DNA from: Oscillospiraceae bacterium | Lineage (GTDB): Bacteria; Bacillota; Clostridia; Oscillospirales; QAMX01 | Assembly (NCBI GenBank): GCA_015067705.1 | Contig: SVLW01000009.1 | Coordinates: forward strand, 1 to 64,000 | Direction of reading: 5' to 3' | Length of the DNA stretch: 64,000 nt | In this document: positions 55,440-63,003 of the stretch, piece by piece | Numbering within the stretch: the first letter of the stretch is position 1 | Layout: every line of letters starts with the position of its first letter | Position numbers and translations under genes: made by a program | The notes under the pieces: generated by a model | Told to the model about the DNA's origin: nothing | The model's database searches: none | What the model saw: only the letters and a program-made list of their open reading frames with translations

Positions 55440-58154
55440 TCAGTCGTCGCGGCGGTTCTTGCGCCAGGGTTTTAAGAAGATCATGCCCAGTGCGGACAGG
55501 CCGCTCAGTGCGCCCATGAGCGTGGAGGCGTCGCCGGTGACCGGCACATCACTCAGGGGAACGAGCTCGTCTTCGATGGTCTCATAGCCGTCGTCCACGG
55601 GTTCGGGGGCGGGCTCCACAGGCTGGTCGGCCAGGGGGACTTCCTCCTCGTGGATCTCCTCGACGGGTTCCTCTTCGGGCTCTTCGTCCTCTTCCTCTAC
55701 CTCGGGCTCAGGCTCCGGATCGAAGCGAGGCTGAGGATCAGGGTTGGGATCGGGATCGGGGTTGGGGTTCGGGTTGGGGTTGGGGTTGGGATCCGGGTCG
55801 GGATCGGGTTCGGTTTCGAACTCAATGATGACCTTTTCGTCCAGTTCGTCAAGCAGCTCGAAATAGTCGAGGCGGCCGGTCTCCTGCGGTTCCTCGGGGA
55901 CAGGCTCCGTAAAGGGAACGGGGGCCTCTTTCTCGTAAGTGAACTCTTTATCCAGTTCCTCCGGCCGCGTGGGCTTTTCGGCCTGGGCGGTCTTGCCCAG
56001 CTCGTAATTCACGAACTGAATCTTCTGGGCGTTCTCGGACTGGTGGATCTGCACCATGGTCTTCAGATTCAGAACCAGGTCGAGACCGCTGACGTTGATG
56101 TTACCCCACCAATCTGTCGTGGCGCCGTCGCAGGTGAGGGCGGAGATCACGAACACGGACTCGCCGCTGATGTCGTAATAGGTCTCCGTCGTAGAGGTTC
56201 CATCCTCGTTTTTGATGGTCAGCTCTACGGTCTTGAGCTTCGTTTTCTTATCACTCTTTACAAAGTCTTTCAGCTTGTCGTCTGCCTCGGCCTTATAGTA
56301 GGAGCCCTCGGCATAGGTGGAGCCGCTGTCCAGATTGACGGTGATGCCGTGGGTCTTGCCGTGGTTATCTTCCAGAGTTACATAGAAGCTGACCGTGCCG
56401 GCGTTGGGGATGATATCGCCGTCCTCATCGCCTAATCCGTGGTCGGAACCGAATTCGTTATAGACCGGATCCTTATCCAGCGGCTGCGTGGCTTCAGGCT
56501 TAGAACCGGAGCCGTCAGTATCATAGGTGACTTCGTACTCGGCGTTCGGCTCTTTCGCTGCTTTCTCATTGGCGTAAACGCCGGTGACAGTGTACTGGGT
56601 ATAGCTGGCGCCGGTGTCCTCGTCTCCGCCCTTGATCTCGTCCTCGGTGGTGGAGGCGTTATACTTCACGTCAATGTGGTGGAGGGTTTTACCCGCAATA
56701 TTGATATTGCCCCAGTCGGCGGTGCCGGTGCCATAGCTGCTATCAGTGGTGGATTCGGTCTCCTCGGGCTTATTCTGGTTATAAGTATCAACGGCATCGT
56801 TATAGGTGCTGACGGCGTCGTTATACGCCTTTGCGGCCGCGTTATACGCTTCAACAGCCACGTTGTGTGCCTGCACAGCCGCCAGATATTCGGCATATGC
56901 CTCGGTACCCATGTCGGCATTCTTGCCCGCGTGGGTCTCCAGTGCCGCGGCACTCTCCTCCAGTGCTTTCTGCTGCGTCATCAGCTCGTTATAGCCGCCC
57001 AGCGTATCGAGAACATCCCCGTCCACCTCGACGTTATCATTCAGTTCGCCCACCTCGGCAAGGTTTTCCACTGCCTTGGCATCCACTGCGGTCTCCAGGG
57101 CTTTGTTCTGCTGATCGATGCCCGTATTCTGCTCTACAATGCCCGCGTTATATTCCGTGACCTCTTTATATATCTCGGATTCGGTCTCGTGCTGAGAACC
57201 GATATTGCCCTGCAGCGTGTTGAATGCTTCCTCGGCAATCCGATAGGCTTCCTCGTAGGCAGCCTTGGCGGCCTCAAAGTTCTCCTGAACGCTCAGATCG
57301 TCATTATACTCGACATACGCACTCAGCGCGGCCTTGTAATCGGCGAGCTTTGCCTCATAATCCGCCTGTGCGGTCTGATATTCTGCAAGCTTCTGCTGGT
57401 CGTATTCATCCATCGCGCCGTTATATTCCTCGGCGGCAGTGTTGTTCTGATTGACGATCTCGTTATATTCTGCGATCTTCTGGTTGTATTCCTCGATCTT
57501 CTGATTATACTCGTCGGCGGTCATCTCGTCGGTGCCCTCAAAAGTGGGAGCATCGGGCAGGGGCTCCAGCTCCGGCGTCTCCGGTGCGCCCTCGCCCTCG
57601 GCGGGCTCGGTGGGTTCGCCCTCGGTGGGCTCGGTGCCTTCACCCTCAGTGGGCTCGGTGCCTTCACCTTCAGTGGGCTCAGTGCCTTCACCTTCGGCGG
57701 GCTCGGTGCCTTCGCCTTCGGTGGGTTCGGTGCCTTCGCCCTCGGTGGGTTCGGTGCCTTCGCCTTCAGTGGGCTCAGTGCCTTCGCCTTCAGTGGGCTC
57801 GGTGGGTTCGGGCTCAGTGTCTTCGCCGTCGATGATCTCCTGATTTTCCTCAAGAACCGTCTGGTTTGCGTCCTCAGTCGTCTGGTTCTGCTTGTCGGTC
57901 TCCTGGTTTTCCTGGATAGTCTCCTGATTGTCTTCGGCGACGCCCTCATTATGCTCCTGCAGTTCTGCCTCATTGGTGGGCAGAGCGGAGGTGGTCTGTT
58001 CCTCGGTGCCGGGAACGGGCACATCGGTCTGAGGCTCAATGACGGATTCCTCCGCGGCGTAGGCCTGGGCGGAGAGCGCCAGCGTCATAGCCATGGCGAC
58101 GGCTGCGGTGCCGCCGATCTTCGGGAGGTATTTTTCAAATTTCTTCTTTGCCAT
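55440..58154 (-). CDS. sortase-anchored surface protein with Glu/Pro tandem repeats and coiled-coil region
   Basis: Signal peptide; 'GTEPTEGE' repeats; C-terminal 'LSDVPVTGDASTLMGALSGLSALGMIFLKPWRKNRRDD' sorting signal. Confidence 0.88.
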   Translation of the reverse strand: MAKKKFEKYLPKIGGTAAVAMAMTLALSAQAYAAEESVIEPQTDVPVPGTEEQTTSALPTNEAELQEHNEGVAEDNQETIQENQETDKQNQTTEDANQTVLEENQEIIDGEDTEPEPTEPTEGEGTEPTEGEGTEPTEGEGTEPTEGEGTEPAEGEGTEPTEGEGTEPTEGEGTEPTEGEPTEPAEGEGAPETPELEPLPDAPTFEGTDEMTADEYNQKIEEYNQKIAEYNEIVNQNNTAAEEYNGAMDEYDQQKLAEYQTAQADYEAKLADYKAALSAYVEYNDDLSVQENFEAAKAAYEEAYRIAEEAFNTLQGNIGSQHETESEIYKEVTEYNAGIVEQNTGIDQQNKALETAVDAKAVENLAEVGELNDNVEVDGDVLDTLGGYNELMTQQKALEESAAALETHAGKNADMGTEAYAEYLAAVQAHNVAVEAYNAAAKAYNDAVSTYNDAVDTYNQNKPEETESTTDSSYGTGTADWGNINIAGKTLHHIDVKYNASTTEDEIKGGDEDTGASYTQYTVTGVYANEKAAKEPNAEYEVTYDTDGSGSKPEATQPLDKDPVYNEFGSDHGLGDEDGDIIPNAGTVSFYVTLEDNHGKTHGITVNLDSGSTYAEGSYYKAEADDKLKDFVKSDKKTKLKTVELTIKNEDGTSTTETYYDISGESVFVISALTCDGATTDWWGNINVSGLDLVLNLKTMVQIHQSENAQKIQFVNYELGKTAQAEKPTRPEELDKEFTYEKEAPVPFTEPVPEEPQETGRLDYFELLDELDEKVIIEFETEPDPDPDPNPNPNPNPNPDPDPNPDPQPRFDPEPEPEVEEEDEEPEEEPVEEIHEEEVPLADQPVEPAPEPVDDGYETIEDELVPLSDVPVTGDASTLMGALSGLSALGMIFLKPWRKNRRDD
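57590..57805 (-). repeat. 24-bp coding tandem repeat (GTEPTEGE/GTEPAEGE)
   Basis: About eight successive 24-bp units in the adhesin gene. Confidence 0.88.
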
Positions 58155-58179
58155 ACTTTCAATCTCCTTTTCGATTGAA

Positions 58180-58280
58180 ACATCTGGCGGCCGGGCTGTC
58201 GTGTCCTTTTTTGGGAGGTAGACCCCATAGCTTTGCGTCCCGCGTTTTCACGCAGTTTGCCATTTGCAGAGATTTCCTGT
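58180..58280 (-). ncRNA. cyclic di-GMP-I (GEMM) riboswitch
   Basis: Minus strand GGCAAACTGCGTGAAAACGCGGGACGCAAAGCTATGGGGTCTACC...GACAGCCCGGCCGCC matches the GEMM-I aptamer landmarks. Confidence 0.88.
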
Positions 58281-58558
58281 TTCCCGATTAACGGGGTGGG
58301 TTTATTGACTATGGCTTTATTATATAAGTCCGGCGTTACATGCAGCGTTATATTTTGGAAAAGTTCTTTCAAAAATAACGCGGATTTGGATATCCGGCAT
58401 CGTGCAGACCTTTGAGCGTGGGACGTCGAGGACGCCGTCCCCTACCATTTTCGCCCCGCCACATCGTGCAGATCCGCACACGGGGCGATGTAGGCATCGC
58501 CCCCTACGGAATCCATCGCACCTCATCGAAATCCCGTCGGCTCCGCCGACACCACAAT

Positions 58559-58649
58559 ATTGCGCAGCAATACATCTTTTTTCCGCAGGAAAAACATCAT
58601 GCGCCACAGGCGCACATCATGGATTTGCCCCGCAAATCCACATCATGAA
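58559..58649. repeat. Mini-hairpin array C (spacer ACATCAT)
   Basis: ATTGC-GCA-GCAAT, TTTTTCC-GCA-GGAAAAA, GCGCC-ACA-GGCGC, GGATTTGC-CCC-GCAAATCC hairpins separated by ACATC(AT). Confidence 0.75.
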
Positions 58650-58678
58650 AAAAGACCGCTCTTGGCGGTCTTTTTTTT
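58650..58678 (-). terminator. intrinsic terminator at end of phage tail cassette
   Basis: AAAAGACCGC TCTTG GCGGTCTTTTTTTT. Confidence 0.8.
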
Positions 58679-58811
58679 ACTTCCCCTGCGCTCTTTTCAG
58701 GAGCTCCAGTTCGTGCTGAATCTGTTCGCGGAGGTAGTTCAGGTATTCGATCACTTCCCGCAGGGCGCGGTCGTCGCCGCTGTCGGCGGGCGGGAGCTTA
58801 TCAAGGGCCAT
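58677..58811 (-). CDS. 44-aa phage-associated coiled-coil ORF (not in the supplied ORF track)
   Basis: MALDKLPPADSGDDRALREVIEYLNYLREQIQHELELLKRAQGK*, directly downstream of phage structural gene, same strand. Confidence 0.6.
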   Translation of the reverse strand: MALDKLPPADSGDDRALREVIEYLNYLREQIQHELELLKRAQGK

Positions 58812-58814
58812 CTG

Positions 58815-61190
58815 TTACACCTCGCTTCCCAGTAAATATTCCCGGGCGATGCCCCGGATGGTCACGTCGCCCTCGCCCATGAGGCGCAGGCGGAAGCTGT
58901 CGCAGCGCTTCGGCCGCACCGGCAGGATCGCCACGCGCCAGCGGGGCGCGCGGGTGTTATAGAGTTCCTGCCAGTCGCCGCCGTCATAGGAGATGGCCAC
59001 GCGGATGGTGCTGCCGGCGGGCAGCTCCGCCCGGATCAGGAGCTTCGTCAGGCGCTTGCGGCGGAAGCTGTCCTCATAAAAGGGTGTGCTCACCGCCTGC
59101 CAGGGGATGCCCGCCTCCACCGGGCCGCCGAAGGAGAGGATGGTCCCCGCCTCCTCCGCCGCGCAATAGAGCCGTCCGTCATAGAGCGAGAAGGCCGCCG
59201 CGTGCAGCCCGTCCTCCCGCAGCCATACCCCGCGCACGGTGTCGTAGCAATAAAGCTGCCAGTCCCCGGCGTCGTCCCGCATGGAGAGATAATACCGCGT
59301 GCCGTCCGTGCCGCCCACGGCGTCCCGGAACTGCCGCTGGCCGAAGTTCTCGGAGATGAGACTGGGCGTATAGCCGGAATAGGCATAGACGCCGCCGCTT
59401 CCTTTATAATAGAGCACTTCGTTGACAATGGCGGCGCTCTGGTGGCTGCCGGGCTGGATGCCCGCGATGTGATAGGTGGAGACGGTGAAGCTGCCGGGGC
59501 GGTCGCCCACCACCTTATAGACCAGATTCTCCTGGAAGGCCAGGACCGCGCCGGAGTAACTGACGATGCCTGTCCAGTCGCCGGGACTGCCCACCTCCGT
59601 CATCCAGGCATAGAGGTCGGGGTCGAGACCCGCTTCCTCCGCCCCGTCGGGCGGCAGCTCGAAATTCTGGGGATCGCCGGGCGCGGAACACCAGATGCGC
59701 CCCTCGTGCACGCCCCACAGGCGGTGATTGTGGACGCAGATATAGGAGAGCTCCGGGTCGGTGATGCGATCGATGGAGAGCTCGCCCCGCTCACCCCGCA
59801 GGGCGGAGATGTCATCGGTAAAGCGGATGCCGTAGGGGGCCGGAGCCATGCCGGGCACCTCGATAGAGTCCGCCTTGGTATAGGCGGCGTCAAAGTCCCG
59901 GATGCGGGTGGAGATGCTGACGCTGCCCCGGGAGACGCGTACCGGATCCCCCACCCCGATGGCCAGCGCCGCCGCCGTCACCGCCGGGTCCGTATTGGCG
60001 CCCAGCTCCTGCAAGGACACCTCCTGCAGGGTGTAGGACGCGGTATAGTAGTGGTCGGTATAATACCCCCGGTCGATGGCGGTGAGCATCTGGGCCAGGC
60101 CGGTGGTCTCATCATAGCGCAGCAGGTCGCCCACCTCGATGCGCAGGGTGGAATCGACGTCCTCGTCGGCCAGATGCAGCGGCGTGCCCGCCAGACTGGG
60201 CGAGAACTGATAGCTGTATCCCGCCCGCTCGGCGTTGTCCGCCTTCTTCCGGAAGAAGCTCCAGCCAAAGCCCGGCTCCAGACCCGCCCGCAGGACGGTC
60301 TGGGTGGTACCATAGGTCCAGTCGGACAACACCCCCGTCACCGGGCGGAAGGAACCGCCGGAATAGGTCTCCATCCGTTCGTATCCCCGGCCCTCGCTTC
60401 TGGCGCGCCACTTCTCGTACTGCACCGTGGTATATTTTCGCAGGACGCCGGGCATGTACTCCCGCTCCTCGGTGAGCACGGCGGTGACGCGGCCCCAATA
60501 GGAGGCGCCGTCCGCGTCCCGCTGGTCCAGGCGCACCATCTGTCCCACCGTGCCGTACTCAATGGAGAGCTGTTTCGTACTGGTGATGGTGTCGTAGGAG
60601 ACGAAATAGCCGTCGTCGTCAAAATAACTCTGGCGGAGCAGACTGCCATATTCATAGGTGCGGCCCTGCCGCGCCGATGCGGTCACGCCCAGATAGCTGC
60701 CGGTATGGGTGACGGGCGCGGCAGAGGTGGGCAGCCAGGCAAGCTGCCGCTCCGGCAGGGCCACATAGTCCCCGCCGATCACGGCGCTCATGCCCAGGGT
60801 CAGGGGAAAGCCCACCTCCAGCGCGGTGAACTCTCCGGTCTTCCAGTGATAATACTTCTTGTCCGGCCAGATCACGATCCAGTCGCCCACCCGCACCATC
60901 TGCTTGGGGCCGGCGGACACCTCGCCGATATACTGCCCGCCATAATAAAAGCCCGTGCCCTCCACGCTGGCCAGTTCTTCCCAGGCATAGAGCGCCGTGG
61001 GCGGGGCGGCGCATTCTCTCGATACCGCCCGGCCCAGGCGGGGCGACAGCGCGGGCCAGCGTCCGCTGCCCAGATTTTCCGTCTCCTCCCACTCGCCGGC
61101 CGTGTGCTTCTCCGAGGTGTTCACCCCGCCGAAGGCCACCTCCTCCCGGCGGATTTTGCCGGGCGAACGGGGCAAATTCGGTAATTTCAT
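58815..61190 (-). CDS. phage virion structural/tail-stabilisation-like protein (791 aa)
   Basis: Beta-rich repeats 'RIWCSAPGDPQNFELPPDGAEEAGLDPD...VLAFQENLVYKVVGDRPGSF'; phage operon context. Confidence 0.65.
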   Translation of the reverse strand: MKLPNLPRSPGKIRREEVAFGGVNTSEKHTAGEWEETENLGSGRWPALSPRLGRAVSRECAAPPTALYAWEELASVEGTGFYYGGQYIGEVSAGPKQMVRVGDWIVIWPDKKYYHWKTGEFTALEVGFPLTLGMSAVIGGDYVALPERQLAWLPTSAAPVTHTGSYLGVTASARQGRTYEYGSLLRQSYFDDDGYFVSYDTITSTKQLSIEYGTVGQMVRLDQRDADGASYWGRVTAVLTEEREYMPGVLRKYTTVQYEKWRARSEGRGYERMETYSGGSFRPVTGVLSDWTYGTTQTVLRAGLEPGFGWSFFRKKADNAERAGYSYQFSPSLAGTPLHLADEDVDSTLRIEVGDLLRYDETTGLAQMLTAIDRGYYTDHYYTASYTLQEVSLQELGANTDPAVTAAALAIGVGDPVRVSRGSVSISTRIRDFDAAYTKADSIEVPGMAPAPYGIRFTDDISALRGERGELSIDRITDPELSYICVHNHRLWGVHEGRIWCSAPGDPQNFELPPDGAEEAGLDPDLYAWMTEVGSPGDWTGIVSYSGAVLAFQENLVYKVVGDRPGSFTVSTYHIAGIQPGSHQSAAIVNEVLYYKGSGGVYAYSGYTPSLISENFGQRQFRDAVGGTDGTRYYLSMRDDAGDWQLYCYDTVRGVWLREDGLHAAAFSLYDGRLYCAAEEAGTILSFGGPVEAGIPWQAVSTPFYEDSFRRKRLTKLLIRAELPAGSTIRVAISYDGGDWQELYNTRAPRWRVAILPVRPKRCDSFRLRLMGEGDVTIRGIAREYLLGSEV

Positions 61191-61275
61191 GCCTCACTTC
61201 CTCTCTCTTTTTCCCGGTTTGGGGGTATCCGCTCCCGAATGCCACCAAATCCTTCTTTTTTTGCAGAGGGCCGCC

Positions 61276-61932
61276 TTACCGCAGGCCCATCTGCTCTGCG
61301 AAACGGTACAGGATCACCGCCACGGCCTCTCTTGAGATGGGCTGCTGCCAGCCATAGTTTCCCTGGCCGTCGCCGGAGATCAGGCCCGCCTCCTTGGCCC
61401 ACCGGGCCGCCTCCCGGGCCCAGTCGCTGGGGCTGTCCCCGGTGCCTGCAACGCGCATAAGCTCTTCCTTCGTCGTGACAAGTTCCTCCTCCTCGTCCGT
61501 CCAGGTGCCGCGGAATGCCTCCGGCGTGCCGTAGGTGGTCTCCAGCCACGCAGTGGAGCTGTCCGGCATGAATTTCCGGAATTCCAGATGCGGGCGGTCC
61601 GGCGTGCGCCAGTCCCCGCCCCAGGTGAAGCCGAAGTCCCTGGCCAGCTCCCCCACCTGCCGGAAGAAGGCGGGGTTATCATACTCATGCCCCGGCACGT
61701 TCTGGCAGAAATCCACCGCCACGCCCCAGTTATGGGCGCTTTTGGGATAGCGGGCGTTTGTCACGATATTGCCCGGCGCGGTGCGACCCTGGGCATAAAG
61801 GGCGTTCTGCTCGCTCTGGGTGCGGAAACCGTCGGTGATCAGCATCCGCAGCCCCCGCACCGCACAGGCGGCCTCCAGCCCGATCAGCGCCGTCTGCAAT
61901 TCCGGGTGCAAAAGCGCGCGGTCCCGGCTCAT
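61276..61932 (-). CDS. phage endolysin: M15 peptidase domain with C-terminal SLH-like domain
   Basis: 'NARYPKSAHNWGVAVDFCQNVPG', 'WGGDWRTPDRPHLEF'; C-terminus 'DWAREAARWAKEAGLISGDGQGNYGWQQPISREAVAVILYRFAEQMGLR'. Confidence 0.85.
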   Translation of the reverse strand: MSRDRALLHPELQTALIGLEAACAVRGLRMLITDGFRTQSEQNALYAQGRTAPGNIVTNARYPKSAHNWGVAVDFCQNVPGHEYDNPAFFRQVGELARDFGFTWGGDWRTPDRPHLEFRKFMPDSSTAWLETTYGTPEAFRGTWTDEEEELVTTKEELMRVAGTGDSPSDWAREAARWAKEAGLISGDGQGNYGWQQPISREAVAVILYRFAEQMGLR

Positions 61933-62147
61933 GCCGCACTGCCCTTCCCCGCGTCCAGCTCAGGCAGTCCCGCCACACTGGTGAGCAGGGACAAAATCCC
62001 TGCCAGCAGCGATGCGGAGCCCACCATCACCCAGTCCACTTCCTGCACTGCCGCGCTGACGCCGATGGTGGCCACGGCGGTCTGGGCCACGGTTTTCAGA
62101 GCGCGCACCCCCGCGGCACGCAGCCACCCTCTCCAATCTCTTATCAT
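61929..62147 (-). CDS. phage holin
   Basis: 72 aa, hydrophobic segment, overlapping start/stop with endolysin. Confidence 0.7.
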   Translation of the reverse strand: MIRDWRGWLRAAGVRALKTVAQTAVATIGVSAAVQEVDWVMVGSASLLAGILSLLTSVAGLPELDAGKGSAA

Positions 62148-62407
62148 CGGATTCCTCCTTTTCCTTCCAGTACGCCGATGCGCTGTTCATGGGAGGAGAG
62201 GCGGCGATCCTGCTCCTCCTCCCGCTGCCACAGACGGCGGTGGGTCTCATGGGCGCTCTGCTTCTGGTCGTCCATGTCCGTCCGTAGTCCCCGCACCACC
62301 ACGGTAAGCTCCGTGATCGACCGGGTCAGGGACACAATGGGCCGCACCACCGCGGCAATGAACCCCAGCAGCGCAATGAGCACCCCCACCACGCCCCACT
62401 CCGTCAT
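62144..62407 (-). CDS. phage holin-associated/XhlA-like membrane coiled-coil protein
   Basis: N-terminal TM then coiled coil; overlaps neighbours in the lysis cassette. Confidence 0.55.
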   Translation of the reverse strand: MTEWGVVGVLIALLGFIAAVVRPIVSLTRSITELTVVVRGLRTDMDDQKQSAHETHRRLWQREEEQDRRLSSHEQRIGVLEGKGGIR

Positions 62408-62778
62408 GCGTTTTCCTCCGGCAGCGGCATCCGCCCGCCATGGGCGGGATCATAGGTCGCCGCATACCAGATCACCGTCTGGCTGTACAGGCGGTTATAG
62501 AGCGCCATGGCGTTTTCGTACTGGGCCGATTCGTGGTGGCAAAGGGCGATCTTCGCCAGAAGATACGCCTCATAAAGCCCCGAGTAGGGCGGCGGCAGCA
62601 GCAGCGTTCGCCCCGCGTCCTCCGGCCAGTGATAGCCCGCGAAATCCTCCGGACGCTGCAGCATCACGCCGCACCACACCCCGGCCTCACACTCCGCCGC
62701 CCACCGGCACATCACCTCGTCAGAAAACGTATGGTCCTCCACTTCTTCAATATATGCAAGCAAGTCAGATACGGTCAC
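62404..62778 (-). CDS. phage head-tail connector-like protein
   Basis: ~124 aa helical protein adjacent to capsid gene; 'FSDEVMCRWAAECEAGVWCGVM...AYLLAKIALCHHESAQYENAMALYNRLY'. Confidence 0.55.
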   Translation of the reverse strand: MTVSDLLAYIEEVEDHTFSDEVMCRWAAECEAGVWCGVMLQRPEDFAGYHWPEDAGRTLLLPPPYSGLYEAYLLAKIALCHHESAQYENAMALYNRLYSQTVIWYAATYDPAHGGRMPLPEENA

Positions 62779-62812
62779 GCACCTTTCCTCCTTTCCCTGA
62801 AACTTCTTACTG

Positions 62813-63003
62813 ATTCACGCTTCACTCTTCACTCTTCACTTATATCCCCTCTCAGTCACGGCTGACGCCGTGCCAGCTCCCTCATCAGAGGGAGGCAAGC
62901 AAGGTTTTTCCATACCTACGAATTCGGAATTCCGTCGGGCGAAGCCCGACTCCTTCATTTCTCATTTCTCATTCCTCATTTCTCATTCCTCATTTCTCAT
63001 TCC
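62813..63003. repeat. composite heptamer element L11 inserted within the phage operon
   Basis: (TTCACTC TTCACTC TTCACT), CTCTCAGTC palindrome half, GTCGGGCGAAGCCCGAC hairpin, (CATTTCT CATTTCT CATTCCT CATTTCT CATTCCT) arms. Confidence 0.8.

Noticed and set aside
56439-58178. 579-aa plus-strand hydrophobic ORF
   Set aside because: Antisense of the sortase-anchored adhesin; its apparent repeats mirror the 24-bp coding repeats
59202-61184. 660-aa plus-strand ORF
   Set aside because: Antisense to the phage structural gene; no domain and no operon logic
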